From: Solirubrobacterales bacterium
Lineage (GTDB): Bacteria > Actinomycetota > Thermoleophilia > Solirubrobacterales > Solirubrobacteraceae
Assembly: GCA_027315115.1 (NCBI GenBank)
Contig: DAHUYQ010000013.1
Coordinates: forward strand, 1 to 64,000
Reading direction: 5' to 3'
Length of the DNA: 64,000 nucleotides
Part shown: positions 1 through 10,507 of the stretch, piece after piece
Layout of the letters: every line of letters begins with the position of its first letter
How positions within the stretch are numbered: position 1 is the stretch's first letter
Program-made: the position numbers and the translations under genes
The notes under the pieces: generated by a model
Database searches by the model: none
Told to the model about the DNA's origin: nothing
What the model saw: the letters and a program-made list of their open reading frames with translations, nothing else

Positions 1-2
1 TC

Positions 3-113
3 ATCGTCCGCCGCGCCTACGGGTTCCACTCAGCCAGAGCTGCACTCGCGCTCATCCACCTCACGTGCGGGCCGGTCACACTCGCACTCCCATCCGAGCG
101 GACGGCAGCGTGA
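3..113 (+). mobile_element. C-terminal fragment of an ISL3-type transposase
   Basis: An open frame enters from the left edge and stops with TGA at 111-113. Its 36 residues (IVRRAYGFHSA followed by ALALIHLTCGP) resemble the C-terminal tail common in ISL3-family transposases of actinobacteria. The rest of the gene, including the DDE catalytic residues, lies outside the window, so it is not possible to say whether the copy is intact. No terminal inverted repeat could be identified in 114-367. That stretch holds only a short GC-rich tract with a duplicated 'cgcttttctgc' motif and no convincing gene. Family assignment is from remembered motif similarity. Confidence 0.6.
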
Positions 114-367
114 CTTCACCTACGATCACCCTCGGAGAGCCGCTTTTCTGCCGCCCGCTTTTCTGCTGCCCGTCTCTCCGATCATCGGGCTCGGACGCAA
201 AGGCATCGGGCGAAGCGTCGCGGTTGCCGGCGGCTTCGGTGTCGATTTCTCAAACATAGGACCAGTCTATCTCTGCGTCAGGAGGGCCAGCACCCAGGCC
301 AACGGATCGGTTGAGATGGCATTTTGGGGTCGCGACGCGCTCGCTGCGCGCCGCGACCCCGACCCGC

Positions 368-2395
368 TCAGATGATCTTCAACGGCGACGTGGCGGCCGC
401 CCCGCCCGTGACGCTGACCGCGAGTTTTGCTCTCAGCGGGCCGTTGCGGTGATGTACGCGCTTGCGGCGCTTGAACTGGGCGAGCACGCGCTTGCCGGCC
501 TTTGTGATGCGCAGGACGACGATCGCGCTCTTGCCGGCGGCGATGCTGTAGGAGCCTTGCGCGAGCACGGCGATGTGCCGCACGGCGTGGCGGCGGCCAT
601 TGCGCGTCACCATCCGCGTGACGAGCTTGGTCACCTTCGCCTTGCCCTTGCAGGCGGCGTCGCTGCAGGCGAGTTCCACCATCAGAGAGCCCCCGTGCGC
701 CGTCAGCGCCCTGCGGAGGATCTTCACGTCCGGCTTGGCTGTGCTCTGGGTGGCTGCGGAGACCTGGATCACCTCGGGGAATTCGAGGCTCTGCGCCGGC
801 GGCCCGGCTTCGGTCACCTTCGTGTAGAAGACCGACGGGCCCGCTTCGGTCGGCGTGCCGGAGATCACGCCGGTGCTCGCGTCGAGGGTGAGCCCTGCCG
901 GCAGCGATCCGGTGAAAACCGACCACTGGGCCGCGCCGAGGCCGCCGCTGACCGCAAGCTGGAAGCGGTAGGGGACGCCGACCTGGCCCTTGGGCAGCAC
1001 ATGGGCGGAGGCTTCGAGTTTCGGGGCTCCCGTCACCGTCATCGCCGAGGTCCGCAGCACGACCTTCGTTTCTTCTTTGCTTTTCACCTCTTCCTCGCCG
1101 GTGATGTACAGGCCCGCGCCGAGGCACCAGCCGTCGGACACACACGAGAGCGCGTTCAGATCTGAGACCAGGAGCGCGCCTTCCGGTGGTCGCGCTTCTT
1201 CCAGCGTCCAGGAGCCACCGACCTCGGAGGCGACGAGCGGTGTCGCGTATTCGGCCAGGGAGAAGTCGGCCGCGAACCCAACGGCGGCGCAGTCGCCCTT
1301 CGACCAGCATGAGACGGAGTTGAGCGTTGGAGGCAGCAGCGTGATGCTCGGGCGGGGCCCGCCAAGCTGCTTGGCAGCGCCCCAGACACCACCTGTCTCT
1401 TCTGCGACGATCAGCCGTGCTTCGGTCGACACTTCTCCATATTTCGCCACCTCGCTCCCGACCGCGACGCAGACGCCGGATTCGGAGCAGGAGATCGAGT
1501 CGAAGAACGCCGACATGGCTTCGGCGTTGATCGTGGGCGTCTGCACTTCGGTGGCGGGACTCCATGAGCCGCCGCTCTCGCTCGCGGCGATCGCCACCGC
1601 GCCATTGGCGCCCATGTCGCTGGTTCCGACGGCCGTGCAGGACCCTGCCGCGACACACGACACCGACTTCAGGTATGAGCCCGAAGCTCCGGCGGGCCCG
1701 CCCGCCACTTCGGTGGCCGCGCCCCAGACGCCGGCGCTCTCGGAGATCGCCAACGGCGTGATCGCTTCGCCTTTGCGGTCGTAGTAGCCCACCGCCGTAC
1801 AGCCTCCGCCGGCGACGCATGAGACGGATTCGAGCATCGCCTGCTGCTTGCCTTCCGCGTTGGGGGGCAGCGCTATCGGCGCCGGCTGGGACCATTTGCC
1901 GCCGGTCTCGACGATGGCGAACGGCTGCACTTCTTCGCTGCCCTGCGGCTCATAACCACCGACGGCGACGCACTGTCCAGGCGCGGCGCAGGAGACGGAT
2001 CTGAGCAGCGCTTTGTGCGGTTCGGCGCCTTCTGGCGCTTCGAGCGTCACGCCTTCGTTCCAGCTCCCGCCTTCCTCGACCGCGGCGACCGGCCGCACGC
2101 TCTCCTTGAGGACGGTCGTGGCGTCTGGCGTCAGACTCGACTCGAAGGGGATGAGCGCGATTTCCCTGCCTGCGGCGCCGACGCTGACGCATGAGCCCAC
2201 CGAGGTGCAGGAGACGCCGAAGAGCACTGTTTCCGCTTCGCCTGAAGTGGGATTGCTCGCCAGCGTCAGCGGCGTGGATCTGCTCCAGGTATACGGCTGA
2301 GCGGCCGCCGGAACGGCAGCCAGCCCGAGCGCGACCGCCACACACGCGAACACGCGCCCGACCCTGCTGCTCCGCCTACGGCCAGTGCTTCCCAT
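368..2395 (-). CDS. secreted protein with seven SVSC-type repeats and a putative Ig (He_PIG) domain
   Basis: A 675-residue exported protein of unknown function. The N-terminus has an arginine-rich stretch, a hydrophobic core (FACVAVALGLAAV) and an AAA-Q-type cleavage site. About seven copies follow of a motif of the form (S/L)xSVSCxxxGxCxAVG, spaced 45-60 residues apart. Each contains two cysteines that could form a disulphide, and the whole may be a beta-propeller-like array. Around residues 470-545 is a putative immunoglobulin (He_PIG) domain with the typical LPAGLTLDASTGVISGTP signature. The C-terminus is basic. The ATG at 2395 is preferred over the one at 2416 because GGAGGTGG lies about 10 nt upstream of it. 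Proteins of this style are common in Thermoleophilia genomes; no ligand or activity can be assigned. Confidence 0.85.
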   Translation of the reverse strand: MGSTGRRRSSRVGRVFACVAVALGLAAVPAAAQPYTWSRSTPLTLASNPTSGEAETVLFGVSCTSVGSCVSVGAAGREIALIPFESSLTPDATTVLKESVRPVAAVEEGGSWNEGVTLEAPEGAEPHKALLRSVSCAAPGQCVAVGGYEPQGSEEVQPFAIVETGGKWSQPAPIALPPNAEGKQQAMLESVSCVAGGGCTAVGYYDRKGEAITPLAISESAGVWGAATEVAGGPAGASGSYLKSVSCVAAGSCTAVGTSDMGANGAVAIAASESGGSWSPATEVQTPTINAEAMSAFFDSISCSESGVCVAVGSEVAKYGEVSTEARLIVAEETGGVWGAAKQLGGPRPSITLLPPTLNSVSCWSKGDCAAVGFAADFSLAEYATPLVASEVGGSWTLEEARPPEGALLVSDLNALSCVSDGWCLGAGLYITGEEEVKSKEETKVVLRTSAMTVTGAPKLEASAHVLPKGQVGVPYRFQLAVSGGLGAAQWSVFTGSLPAGLTLDASTGVISGTPTEAGPSVFYTKVTEAGPPAQSLEFPEVIQVSAATQSTAKPDVKILRRALTAHGGSLMVELACSDAACKGKAKVTKLVTRMVTRNGRRHAVRHIAVLAQGSYSIAAGKSAIVVLRITKAGKRVLAQFKRRKRVHHRNGPLRAKLAVSVTGGAAATSPLKII

Positions 2396-2552
2396 CTCCA
2401 GACCACCTCCGGTCATTCGCCATCCGATCGCGCAGCCACCGATCGCGGCCGGCCGGCATGGGGGCCGATGCTATAGCTCGCCGCGGACACGCCCGGCGCC
2501 ACGGACACGCCCGGCGGCGCGGGCACGCCCGGCGCCACGGACGCCCGGCGTG

Positions 2553-4508
<1,956 letters not shown>

Positions 4509-4562
4509 CGCGACGCTCCCGCGCCGGTCGCGCTCGCCGCCACGCCAGCGCTCGCGGCCGCG

Positions 4563-5495
4563 CTAGCGCTCGCCGGCGAGATCCGGCCGCTCGGGCGCGG
4601 CCGCCGCCCGCATGACATCGCGCGGCGCCGACCTACCTGTCCAGAGCTCGAAGCTGAGCGCGCCCTGCGCGACCAGCATCTCCACGCCTCCTCGCACGAC
4701 TGACCCGTGCCTGCGAGCCGCTGCCAGCAGCGGAGTCTCGTGGTCTGCGTAGACGAGGTCGAAGACATGCGAATACCTACCGACGAGATCGGCGGTCAGA
4801 GCTAGCTGGTTGAGCGCCTCGGCCTCACTGGCCGAATCGGGGATGCGCTCGCCGGATGAGCACCCGCTTGGCGCAGAGTCACCTCCCGATTGGGGCCGGG
4901 CCACGTCGGCCCTTCCAGACGACGCCCTCAATCCAACCGCCGTGCAGTTGACCAGCAGGTCGGCGGGGACCGGCGAGGCGACCGCGCGCGCGCCGAAGTG
5001 CGCGGCGATCGCGGAGGCCCGCTCGGGGGTGCGGTTCCAGATCAGCACCTCCGCGCCGGCGCCCAGCAGCGCCCAGACGGCTGCGCGTGCGCTGCCGCCG
5101 GCTCCGAGCACCAGCGCGCGGCGGCCGGTGAGCTCCATCCCCAGCGCCTCGATCAGGCCGGGCGCATCGGTGTTCTCAGCGGCGATGCTGCCGTCCGCGG
5201 CGAAGCTGAGCGTGTTCGCCGCACCGATCTCGCGTGCCGCGACGCTCGCGCTGTCGGCGATCTGCAGCGCGGCCTGCTTGTGCGGGATCGTCACGTTCGC
5301 GCCGAGGAACCCGGCTTTGCCGAGCGCGCGCACGGTCTCGGCCAGCAGCGGCGGCGGCACGGGCAGGCGCTGGTAGCGCCAGCCGTCCATCCCGAGCGCG
5401 GCGAAGGCGGCGTTGTGCATCGCCGGCGAGCGGCTGTGCGCGACCGGCCATCCGAGGACCCCCAGCCGTCGCCGCTGCGCTGCTGCGCCGCTCAT
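4563..5495 (-). CDS. aroE: shikimate dehydrogenase AroE
   Basis: A 310-residue NADP-dependent enzyme reducing 3-dehydroshikimate to shikimate in aromatic amino acid synthesis. Substrate-binding SRSPAMHN lies near the N-terminus, the catalytic lysine is in NVTIPHK, the catalytic aspartate is in ENTDAPG, and the nucleotide-binding GAGGSARA motif follows. After NCTAVGL there is an insertion of about 30 residues rich in Ser, Gly and Asp. It replaces the short loop usual in the family, then the FDLVYADHETPLL segment and the C-terminal helix resume. The start overlaps the end of mltG by 4 bp, suggesting translational coupling. Its DNA is continuous with the neighbours in base composition, so the insertion looks like local expansion and not transfer. 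Confidence 0.95.
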   Translation of the reverse strand: MSGAAAQRRRLGVLGWPVAHSRSPAMHNAAFAALGMDGWRYQRLPVPPPLLAETVRALGKAGFLGANVTIPHKQAALQIADSASVAAREIGAANTLSFAADGSIAAENTDAPGLIEALGMELTGRRALVLGAGGSARAAVWALLGAGAEVLIWNRTPERASAIAAHFGARAVASPVPADLLVNCTAVGLRASSGRADVARPQSGGDSAPSGCSSGERIPDSASEAEALNQLALTADLVGRYSHVFDLVYADHETPLLAAARRHGSVVRGGVEMLVAQGALSFELWTGRSAPRDVMRAAAAPERPDLAGER

Positions 5496-6982
5496 CTCTG
5501 CTTGCAGGTGGGTGGGCGTCCGCCGTTTGCGGCCAGCGCTTCGTCGTAGGCCGCCTTGTCATGTTCGAATTCGGCTTCGGTGTTGGAGAAGACGAGATCG
5601 CCGCAGCCGTCGGCGCCGTCGACGTAGTAGAGATACCCGGCGTGGGCGGGGTGCGCGGCGGCTTCGATCGCTTCGATCCCGGGGTTGCTGATCGGCGTCG
5701 GCGGCAGGCCCTTGTGCAGGCGCGTGTTGTACGGGGAGGGCGCTTTGAGCTGCGTTTCGGTGAGCGGCCCGGTGAGGTTGTTGAACGCGTAGCGGATCGT
5801 GGAGTCGATCCCGAGCGGTATGCCCAGGCGCAGGCGGTTGTAGATCACGGCCGCCACCAGCGGGCGGTCCTTGGACAGGTATGCCTCCCTTTCGATCATC
5901 GAGGCGACGATCAGAAGCTGGTAGGAGGTCAGGCCAAGCGCGCGCGCGTGCTTCTGCTGTTCTTCGCCGAAGCGTTCCTGGAAGGCTTCAAGCTGCCGTT
6001 CGACCAGGCCCTTGACGTTGCCGTGCACCGGCATCTGGTAGGTGGCGGGGAAGAGAAAGCCTTCGAGGTTTGGCATGTTCGCCGGGGCGCCGAAGCGCTT
6101 TGGCTGGAGAGCGGAGCTCGCCGTCGAGACCTGTAGGTAGCTGCCCTTCAGCCCGTCCTTGCGCGCGATCGCCGCGATCTGGCGGCGATCCATGCCCTCC
6201 GGGATCACGACTTTCACCTGCGGGGCGAGCGCGGTGGCGTTGCCGCCTTTCGAGCCACCGAAGTGCTGGATCAGCATCACCACGACCCAGACCGCGACCG
6301 CCACCAGGACCAACGCCCCGATCGCGCCCGCGCGAGCGCGGAAGCTGTGTCCATCGCCGCCGCCGCGCCCCGGACGCGAGCGGGGCGGCTTGCCCCGACC
6401 GCTGGCCAGCGGAGCCCTCGCGGACCCGACTTTCGCGGCGGACCTGACCCTCGCGGCGGACCCGGCCCTCGCGGCGGACCCAACCTTCGCGGCGGACCCG
6501 GCCCTCGCGGCAGACCCGACCTTCGCGGCGGACCCAACCTTCGCGGCAGACCCCGCCCCGGCGGCGGACGCAACCTTCGCGGCAGACCCGGCCTTCCCAG
6601 ACCCGGCCTCCCGCGTCTCCGCGGCGGCGGGCCGCTCGACAGGATCGATCGCCTCGACCGGCGCCGCAGAGCGCTCGGCGTCCTGGAGATGCTCGGCCAC
6701 GTCCCACGCCTGCGTCGCCTGCCCGACCGGCCGGTGCTCCTCCGCGGCGCTCGGGGCCGCCGCCTGCGCCGGCAGCTCCGCCTGCGCCGGCTGCGCGGCG
6801 GTGTCCGCGCCTTCCGTGCCCTCCGCGCCGTCGTCGCGCCCCGCGAGCCCCTCCTCGCCGCCCGACCCGGACGGATCGGCGACCGGCTCCCCGCGCCGCC
6901 GCGCGCGCCGCCGTTCGCGCTCCTGACGTGCCGCCTCTCGCTGCGCGGCGGTGCGTTCCTCTGTGCGGTCGAAAGGGCTCAC
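5492..6982 (-). CDS. mltG: endolytic murein transglycosylase MltG (YceG-like)
   Basis: A membrane-anchored lytic transglycosylase that cuts nascent peptidoglycan strands and so helps set glycan length. The protein has a charged cytoplasmic N-terminus and a long Ala/Gly/Ser/Lys repeat. One membrane helix (IGALVLVAVAVWVVVML) follows, then the extracellular YceG domain with the catalytic glutamate in SMIEREA and the conserved VIYNRL and GLPPTPISNPG segments. A GTG at 6982, 4 bp after the ruvX stop, is the likeliest start. The frame stays open further upstream to 7048 but would then overlap ruvX. About 496 residues are predicted, longer than usual because of the cytoplasmic repeat. It lies between ruvX and aroE in a tight minus-strand series. 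Confidence 0.92.
   Translation of the reverse strand: MSPFDRTEERTAAQREAARQERERRRARRRGEPVADPSGSGGEEGLAGRDDGAEGTEGADTAAQPAQAELPAQAAAPSAAEEHRPVGQATQAWDVAEHLQDAERSAAPVEAIDPVERPAAAETREAGSGKAGSAAKVASAAGAGSAAKVGSAAKVGSAARAGSAAKVGSAARAGSAARVRSAAKVGSARAPLASGRGKPPRSRPGRGGGDGHSFRARAGAIGALVLVAVAVWVVVMLIQHFGGSKGGNATALAPQVKVVIPEGMDRRQIAAIARKDGLKGSYLQVSTASSALQPKRFGAPANMPNLEGFLFPATYQMPVHGNVKGLVERQLEAFQERFGEEQQKHARALGLTSYQLLIVASMIEREAYLSKDRPLVAAVIYNRLRLGIPLGIDSTIRYAFNNLTGPLTETQLKAPSPYNTRLHKGLPPTPISNPGIEAIEAAAHPAHAGYLYYVDGADGCGDLVFSNTEAEFEHDKAAYDEALAANGGRPPTCKQR
6417..6600 (-). repeat. 18-bp in-frame tandem repeat inside mltG
   Basis: About ten imperfect copies of an 18-bp unit encode hexapeptides of the type KVGSAA or RAGSAA in the cytoplasmic linker of MltG. 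The array keeps the reading frame, and units alternate between a few variants, suggesting slippage or unequal exchange followed by point changes. The basic Lys/Arg every sixth residue gives a positively charged flexible spacer next to the membrane helix. Confidence 0.85.
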
Positions 6983-6986
6983 GCCG

Positions 6987-7385
6987 CTAGCCGGCCCTCG
7001 CCGAGAGCCAGCTTTCCAACAGGTGGGCGGCCGCGCGCGAATCCTCACTGGTGCGCGGGTCGGGTGTCATGGCCGCAAGCTTGGTGGTGAAGCGCTCGTC
7101 GTGCATCTCGACTGGAATCTCGGGGCCGAGCCGCCTTTCCAGCCGCTCCGCAAAGGCGCGCGTCTCGCGCGTCTGGTCGCTCTCCTGTCCGCTGAGGCTC
7201 AGCGGCAGCCCTACGACAACCTTACCGACCTCCCGTTCGAAAACAAGGGCTGCAAGCTTTGCCATGCCTCGCTTGCTGGCCGGCCGCGCCACCTCCTCGA
7301 TCGGCGTCGCGATCGTGCCGGTGGGATCGCTGATCGCGCAGCCGCAGCGGGCGGCGCCGTAGTCGAGCGCGAGCACGCGGGTCAA
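6987..7385 (-). CDS. ruvX: RuvX/YqgF-family Holliday junction resolvase-like nuclease
   Basis: A 132-residue RNase H-fold protein of the YqgF/RuvX family, linked in other bacteria to 16S rRNA 5' processing and to resolving branched DNA. The first catalytic aspartate is in LALDYGAARCG. VVVGLPLSLSG and the DERFTT segment, which carries acidic residues, are in the expected positions. The start appears to be TTG at 7385, overlapping the alaS stop as TTGA; a GTG three codons later is an alternative. The alaS-ruvX-mltG-aroE order is a recurrent arrangement in actinobacteria and Firmicutes-like genomes, consistent with co-transcription. Confidence 0.93.
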   Translation of the reverse strand: MTRVLALDYGAARCGCAISDPTGTIATPIEEVARPASKRGMAKLAALVFEREVGKVVVGLPLSLSGQESDQTRETRAFAERLERRLGPEIPVEMHDERFTTKLAAMTPDPRTSEDSRAAAHLLESWLSARAG

Positions 7386-10093
7386 CTTCCCTCGGCGGGC
7401 CCCTCCGCCTGGGTCTGGGCATCGCCCTGCTCTGCGACCCCGAGCGCCGCGGCGATGCTCTGGCGCGCGGCCGCGATCGCGTCGGGCAGCCGCTCCGGGT
7501 GCCGCCCACCGGCCTGCGCCATCGTGTCGCGTCCTCCTCCGCCGCCGCCGGCCACCGTGGCCGCGGCCTTCACGATCGCGCCGGCCTTCACGCCACGCCG
7601 CACGAGCGGCGGCGCGACGCTTGCGATCAGGTGCACTCGTCCCTCCGCCGCGCTGCCCAGCACGATCGCTGCTTCTGGCAGACGAGCCTTCACCTGGTCG
7701 AGCATACCCAGCAGCGCCTTCGCATCCGCCGCTTGCACCGCCGCGGCCAGCACCTGGGCGCCGTCGATGCGCTCCGCCTCGGCCAGCAGCCCGTCGATCC
7801 GCGCATCGCCGCCCGCGGCCGCGCCGCCCTGGCGCCGCTCCTTCTCCAAGCGCCTGCGCTCCTGCTCGCGCGCCTGCGCCGTCTCGGGCACCCGGTCCGG
7901 CGCCACGCGCAGGATCTCGGCGGTCTGGGCGAGCAGGCGCTCGCGCTGCCGCAGCAGCTCGATCGCGACCGGCCCGGTGACCGCCTCGATCCGCCTGACG
8001 TTGGCGGCGCTGGAGGTCTCCGAGACGATGTGGAAGGCGCCGATCTCGGCGGTGGAGCGCACGTGGGTGCCGCCGCAGAGCTCGCGCGAGTAATCGCCCT
8101 CGCCTATCTCGACCATCCTCACCACATCCCCGTACTTCTCACCGAAGAGGGCCATCGCACCCAGCTTCTTGGCCTCATCCAGGGTCGTGGTGAGCGGATG
8201 GACGGGGTCGTTGGCGGCGATCCAGGCGTTGACCTGGTCCTCGACCTCGGCGAGATCCTCCGCGCTCAAGCCGGCGGAGTGCGTGAAGTCGAAGCGCAGC
8301 TTGTCGGGGCCGACGTAGGAGCCGGCCTGGCGCACGTGCGCGCCGAGCCGCTGCCGCAGCGCCGCGTGCAGCAGGTGCGTGGCGGTGTGGTTGCACTGGG
8401 TGGCATGCCGCGAGCGGTGGTCCACCGTGGCGATCACGGCGGCGTCCGCGCCGAGGCTGCCGCGCTCCATCCTGACCTCGATCACCTGGTCCTCGCCGAG
8501 CCGGAGCACCCGCTGCACCTGCCCCCTGCACTGCCCGCTCTCGCATTCGATGACGCCGGAGTCGGAGACCTGGCCGCCGCCGACCGCATAGAAGGGCGAC
8601 TCGTCGAGCTTGAGCAGCAGGCTGCCTTCGTGGTCGGCCAGCGCCTGCACCTGCGCGCGCTGACGCTCGGTCTCATAGCCGGTGAAGCGCGTCGGGGCGG
8701 CGACGCTGTGCGCCAGCGCGATGGCCCGCTCGCGCAGATCGCCCGCGCCGCCGGCCTGGCGGCCCGCGGCCGATCCCGCCGCGCGCGCCCTGGCACGCTG
8801 GGCATCCATCAGCGACTCGAACCCGGTCGTGTCGACGCCCAGGCCCTGCTCGCCGAGCAGCTCGCGGGTCAGCTCGAACGGGAAGCCGTAGGTGTCGTGC
8901 AGCTTGAAGGCGTCCTCGGCGTGGATCGCCTCCTGGCCCTGGTCGCGGGCACGGTCGATGTGGAAGCGCAGCATGTCCAGGCCCTGCTGCAGCGTGCGGC
9001 CGAAGCCCTCCTCCTCGGCGGCAAGCCAGCGCTCGATCGACTCGCGCTGCTGGCTGAGCTCCGGGTAGGCGGCGCCCATGCTCTCGCGCACCACCTCGGC
9101 GTAGGCCAGCAGGAAGCCCGGCTCGAGCTGCAGCGTGCGGCCCTGCAGGATCGCGCGGCGCATCACGCGGCGCAGCACGTAGCCGCGGTCCTCGTTGCTC
9201 GGCACGACGCCGTCGGCGACCAGGAAGCTCATCGCGCGGGCATGGTCGGCGAGGATCCGCAGCGCCCTGTCGGTCGCGAAGTCCTGCCCGTAGGCGCGGC
9301 CGGAGAGGCTCTGGCCAAGCTCGATCAGCGGCTGGAACTGGTCGGTCTCGAAGACCGAGACCTTCTCCTGCAGGATCGCCGCCAGGCGGTTGAGGCCAAG
9401 GCCGGTGTCGATGTTGGCGGCCGGCAGCGGGCTCAGCACGTTCTCCGGCTCCTGCAGGTACTGCATGAAGACCAGGTTCCAGTACTCCAGGAACCGTTCG
9501 TTCTCCCCGCCGGGCAGATCCCCCGGCTTGCCGAGATGCTCGCCGCGGTCGAGGTAGAGCTCCGAGCAGGGCCCGCAGGGCCCGGTCGGGCCGGCCTGCC
9601 AGAAGTTCTCCGAGCGCGGGCAGGGCACGATCCGCGAGGCGGGCACCCCCACCTCTTCCCAGAGGCCGATCGCCTCCTCGTCGGGCCCGATGCCGAGGGC
9701 GGCGTCCCCCTCGAAGACGGTCACCCAGATCTCGCCCGGATCGAACCCGAACACCTCCAGCGAGAGCTCCCACGCGAACGCGATCGCGTCTCGCTTGAAG
9801 TAGTCGCCGATCGAGAAGTTCCCGAGCATCTCGAAGAACGTGAGATGCCGGTTGGTGTTCCCGACATGGTCGATGTCGATCGTCCGAAAGCACTTCTGAC
9901 AGTCGGTCAGGCGCGGCGCCGGCGGCCGCTCGGCCCCCAGGAAGTAGGGCTTGAGCGGATGCATGCCGGCGACCGTCAGCAGCGCCGAGGGATCGTGCGA
10001 GGAGGGCACCAGCGATGCTGAAGGTATGCGCTTGTGCCCCTTTTCTTCAAAGAAGGAGAGGTAGCGCTCGCGAATCTCGTCTGAGCTCATCAT
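7382..10093 (-). CDS. alaS: alanyl-tRNA synthetase
   Basis: A 903-residue class II synthetase that charges tRNA-Ala. All expected domains are visible. The N-terminal aminoacylation core starts with the IRERYLSFFEEKGHK segment typical of AlaS. The editing domain has zinc-type ligands in HTATHLLH and CGGTHVRST. The C-terminal DHHA1-type domain has the glycine-rich run followed by RDTMAQAGG. Length is normal. Two tandem ATG codons are at the start. No Shine-Dalgarno sequence is seen upstream; instead GATCACCTCC, resembling the 16S rRNA 3' tail itself, lies there. It heads the ruvX-mltG-aroE-pilB series and is probably transcribed from the 10.1-kb intergenic region. Confidence 0.97.
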   Translation of the reverse strand: MMSSDEIRERYLSFFEEKGHKRIPSASLVPSSHDPSALLTVAGMHPLKPYFLGAERPPAPRLTDCQKCFRTIDIDHVGNTNRHLTFFEMLGNFSIGDYFKRDAIAFAWELSLEVFGFDPGEIWVTVFEGDAALGIGPDEEAIGLWEEVGVPASRIVPCPRSENFWQAGPTGPCGPCSELYLDRGEHLGKPGDLPGGENERFLEYWNLVFMQYLQEPENVLSPLPAANIDTGLGLNRLAAILQEKVSVFETDQFQPLIELGQSLSGRAYGQDFATDRALRILADHARAMSFLVADGVVPSNEDRGYVLRRVMRRAILQGRTLQLEPGFLLAYAEVVRESMGAAYPELSQQRESIERWLAAEEEGFGRTLQQGLDMLRFHIDRARDQGQEAIHAEDAFKLHDTYGFPFELTRELLGEQGLGVDTTGFESLMDAQRARARAAGSAAGRQAGGAGDLRERAIALAHSVAAPTRFTGYETERQRAQVQALADHEGSLLLKLDESPFYAVGGGQVSDSGVIECESGQCRGQVQRVLRLGEDQVIEVRMERGSLGADAAVIATVDHRSRHATQCNHTATHLLHAALRQRLGAHVRQAGSYVGPDKLRFDFTHSAGLSAEDLAEVEDQVNAWIAANDPVHPLTTTLDEAKKLGAMALFGEKYGDVVRMVEIGEGDYSRELCGGTHVRSTAEIGAFHIVSETSSAANVRRIEAVTGPVAIELLRQRERLLAQTAEILRVAPDRVPETAQAREQERRRLEKERRQGGAAAGGDARIDGLLAEAERIDGAQVLAAAVQAADAKALLGMLDQVKARLPEAAIVLGSAAEGRVHLIASVAPPLVRRGVKAGAIVKAAATVAGGGGGGRDTMAQAGGRHPERLPDAIAAARQSIAAALGVAEQGDAQTQAEGPAEGS

Positions 10094-10165
10094 CGGAGGT
10101 GATCTTAGAGTCCGGCGGGGGAACGCGAGGGTCGCGCCCGCAGCCGCGGGCCGCCCCGAGCCGGC

Positions 10166-10408
10166 CTACCGCCGATGCCGGCGCGAGCTTGCGAGCAGCC
10201 GCAGGGTCACGGCGCGGGAGACGGCGCTGCCGCCGACCACGCCGACCTGCACGCGCGCCTGCAGGCGGCGCCTTCGGGCGCTGCGCAGCAGCTTCATGCC
10301 CAGGCTGCGCAGATGCACCGAAAGGCTCTCCGTCTTTCCGGCGGCGACGGCGCACATCGACGCCGCGAGCACCCCAAGCCGTGCCGGCGCCATCCTGTTT
10401 CTCTCCAC
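10166..10408 (-). pseudogene. possible remnant of a secreted repeat-type protein (C-terminal part)
   Basis: An 80-codon frame whose last 55 residues (ESLSVHLRSLGMKLLRSARR and RLQARVQVGVVGG) resemble the basic beta-rich C-terminal tails of secreted Thermoleophilia proteins. The first residues include a weak hydrophobic stretch but no good signal peptide. It may be a short real protein or a gene whose middle has been deleted. It sits alone between alaS and mnmA on the same strand. The rest of 10094-10507 shows no gene. Near the 3' end of mnmA there are three spaced copies of AACGGT (10495-10514). Confidence 0.35.
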
Positions 10409-10507
10409 GTGATCCGCCTCTCCGCTGGCAGTTTGCGAGTCGGGCCGGCGCGCTCCCCGGCGCCTCCAGACCCAGAAACGCGATCCTACAACCGAACGGT
10501 GAAACGG

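Noticed and set aside
65..259. Small 64-codon frame near the left edge
   Set aside because: Low-complexity, overlaps the transposase tail, no ribosome site or family.
6417..6600. CRISPR-like regular repeats
   Set aside because: The units are adjacent without spacers and lie in frame inside mltG; no other candidate array was seen in the window.
7499..10021. An 840-residue open frame antisense to alaS
   Set aside because: Same GC artefact; alaS motifs are complete on the minus strand.
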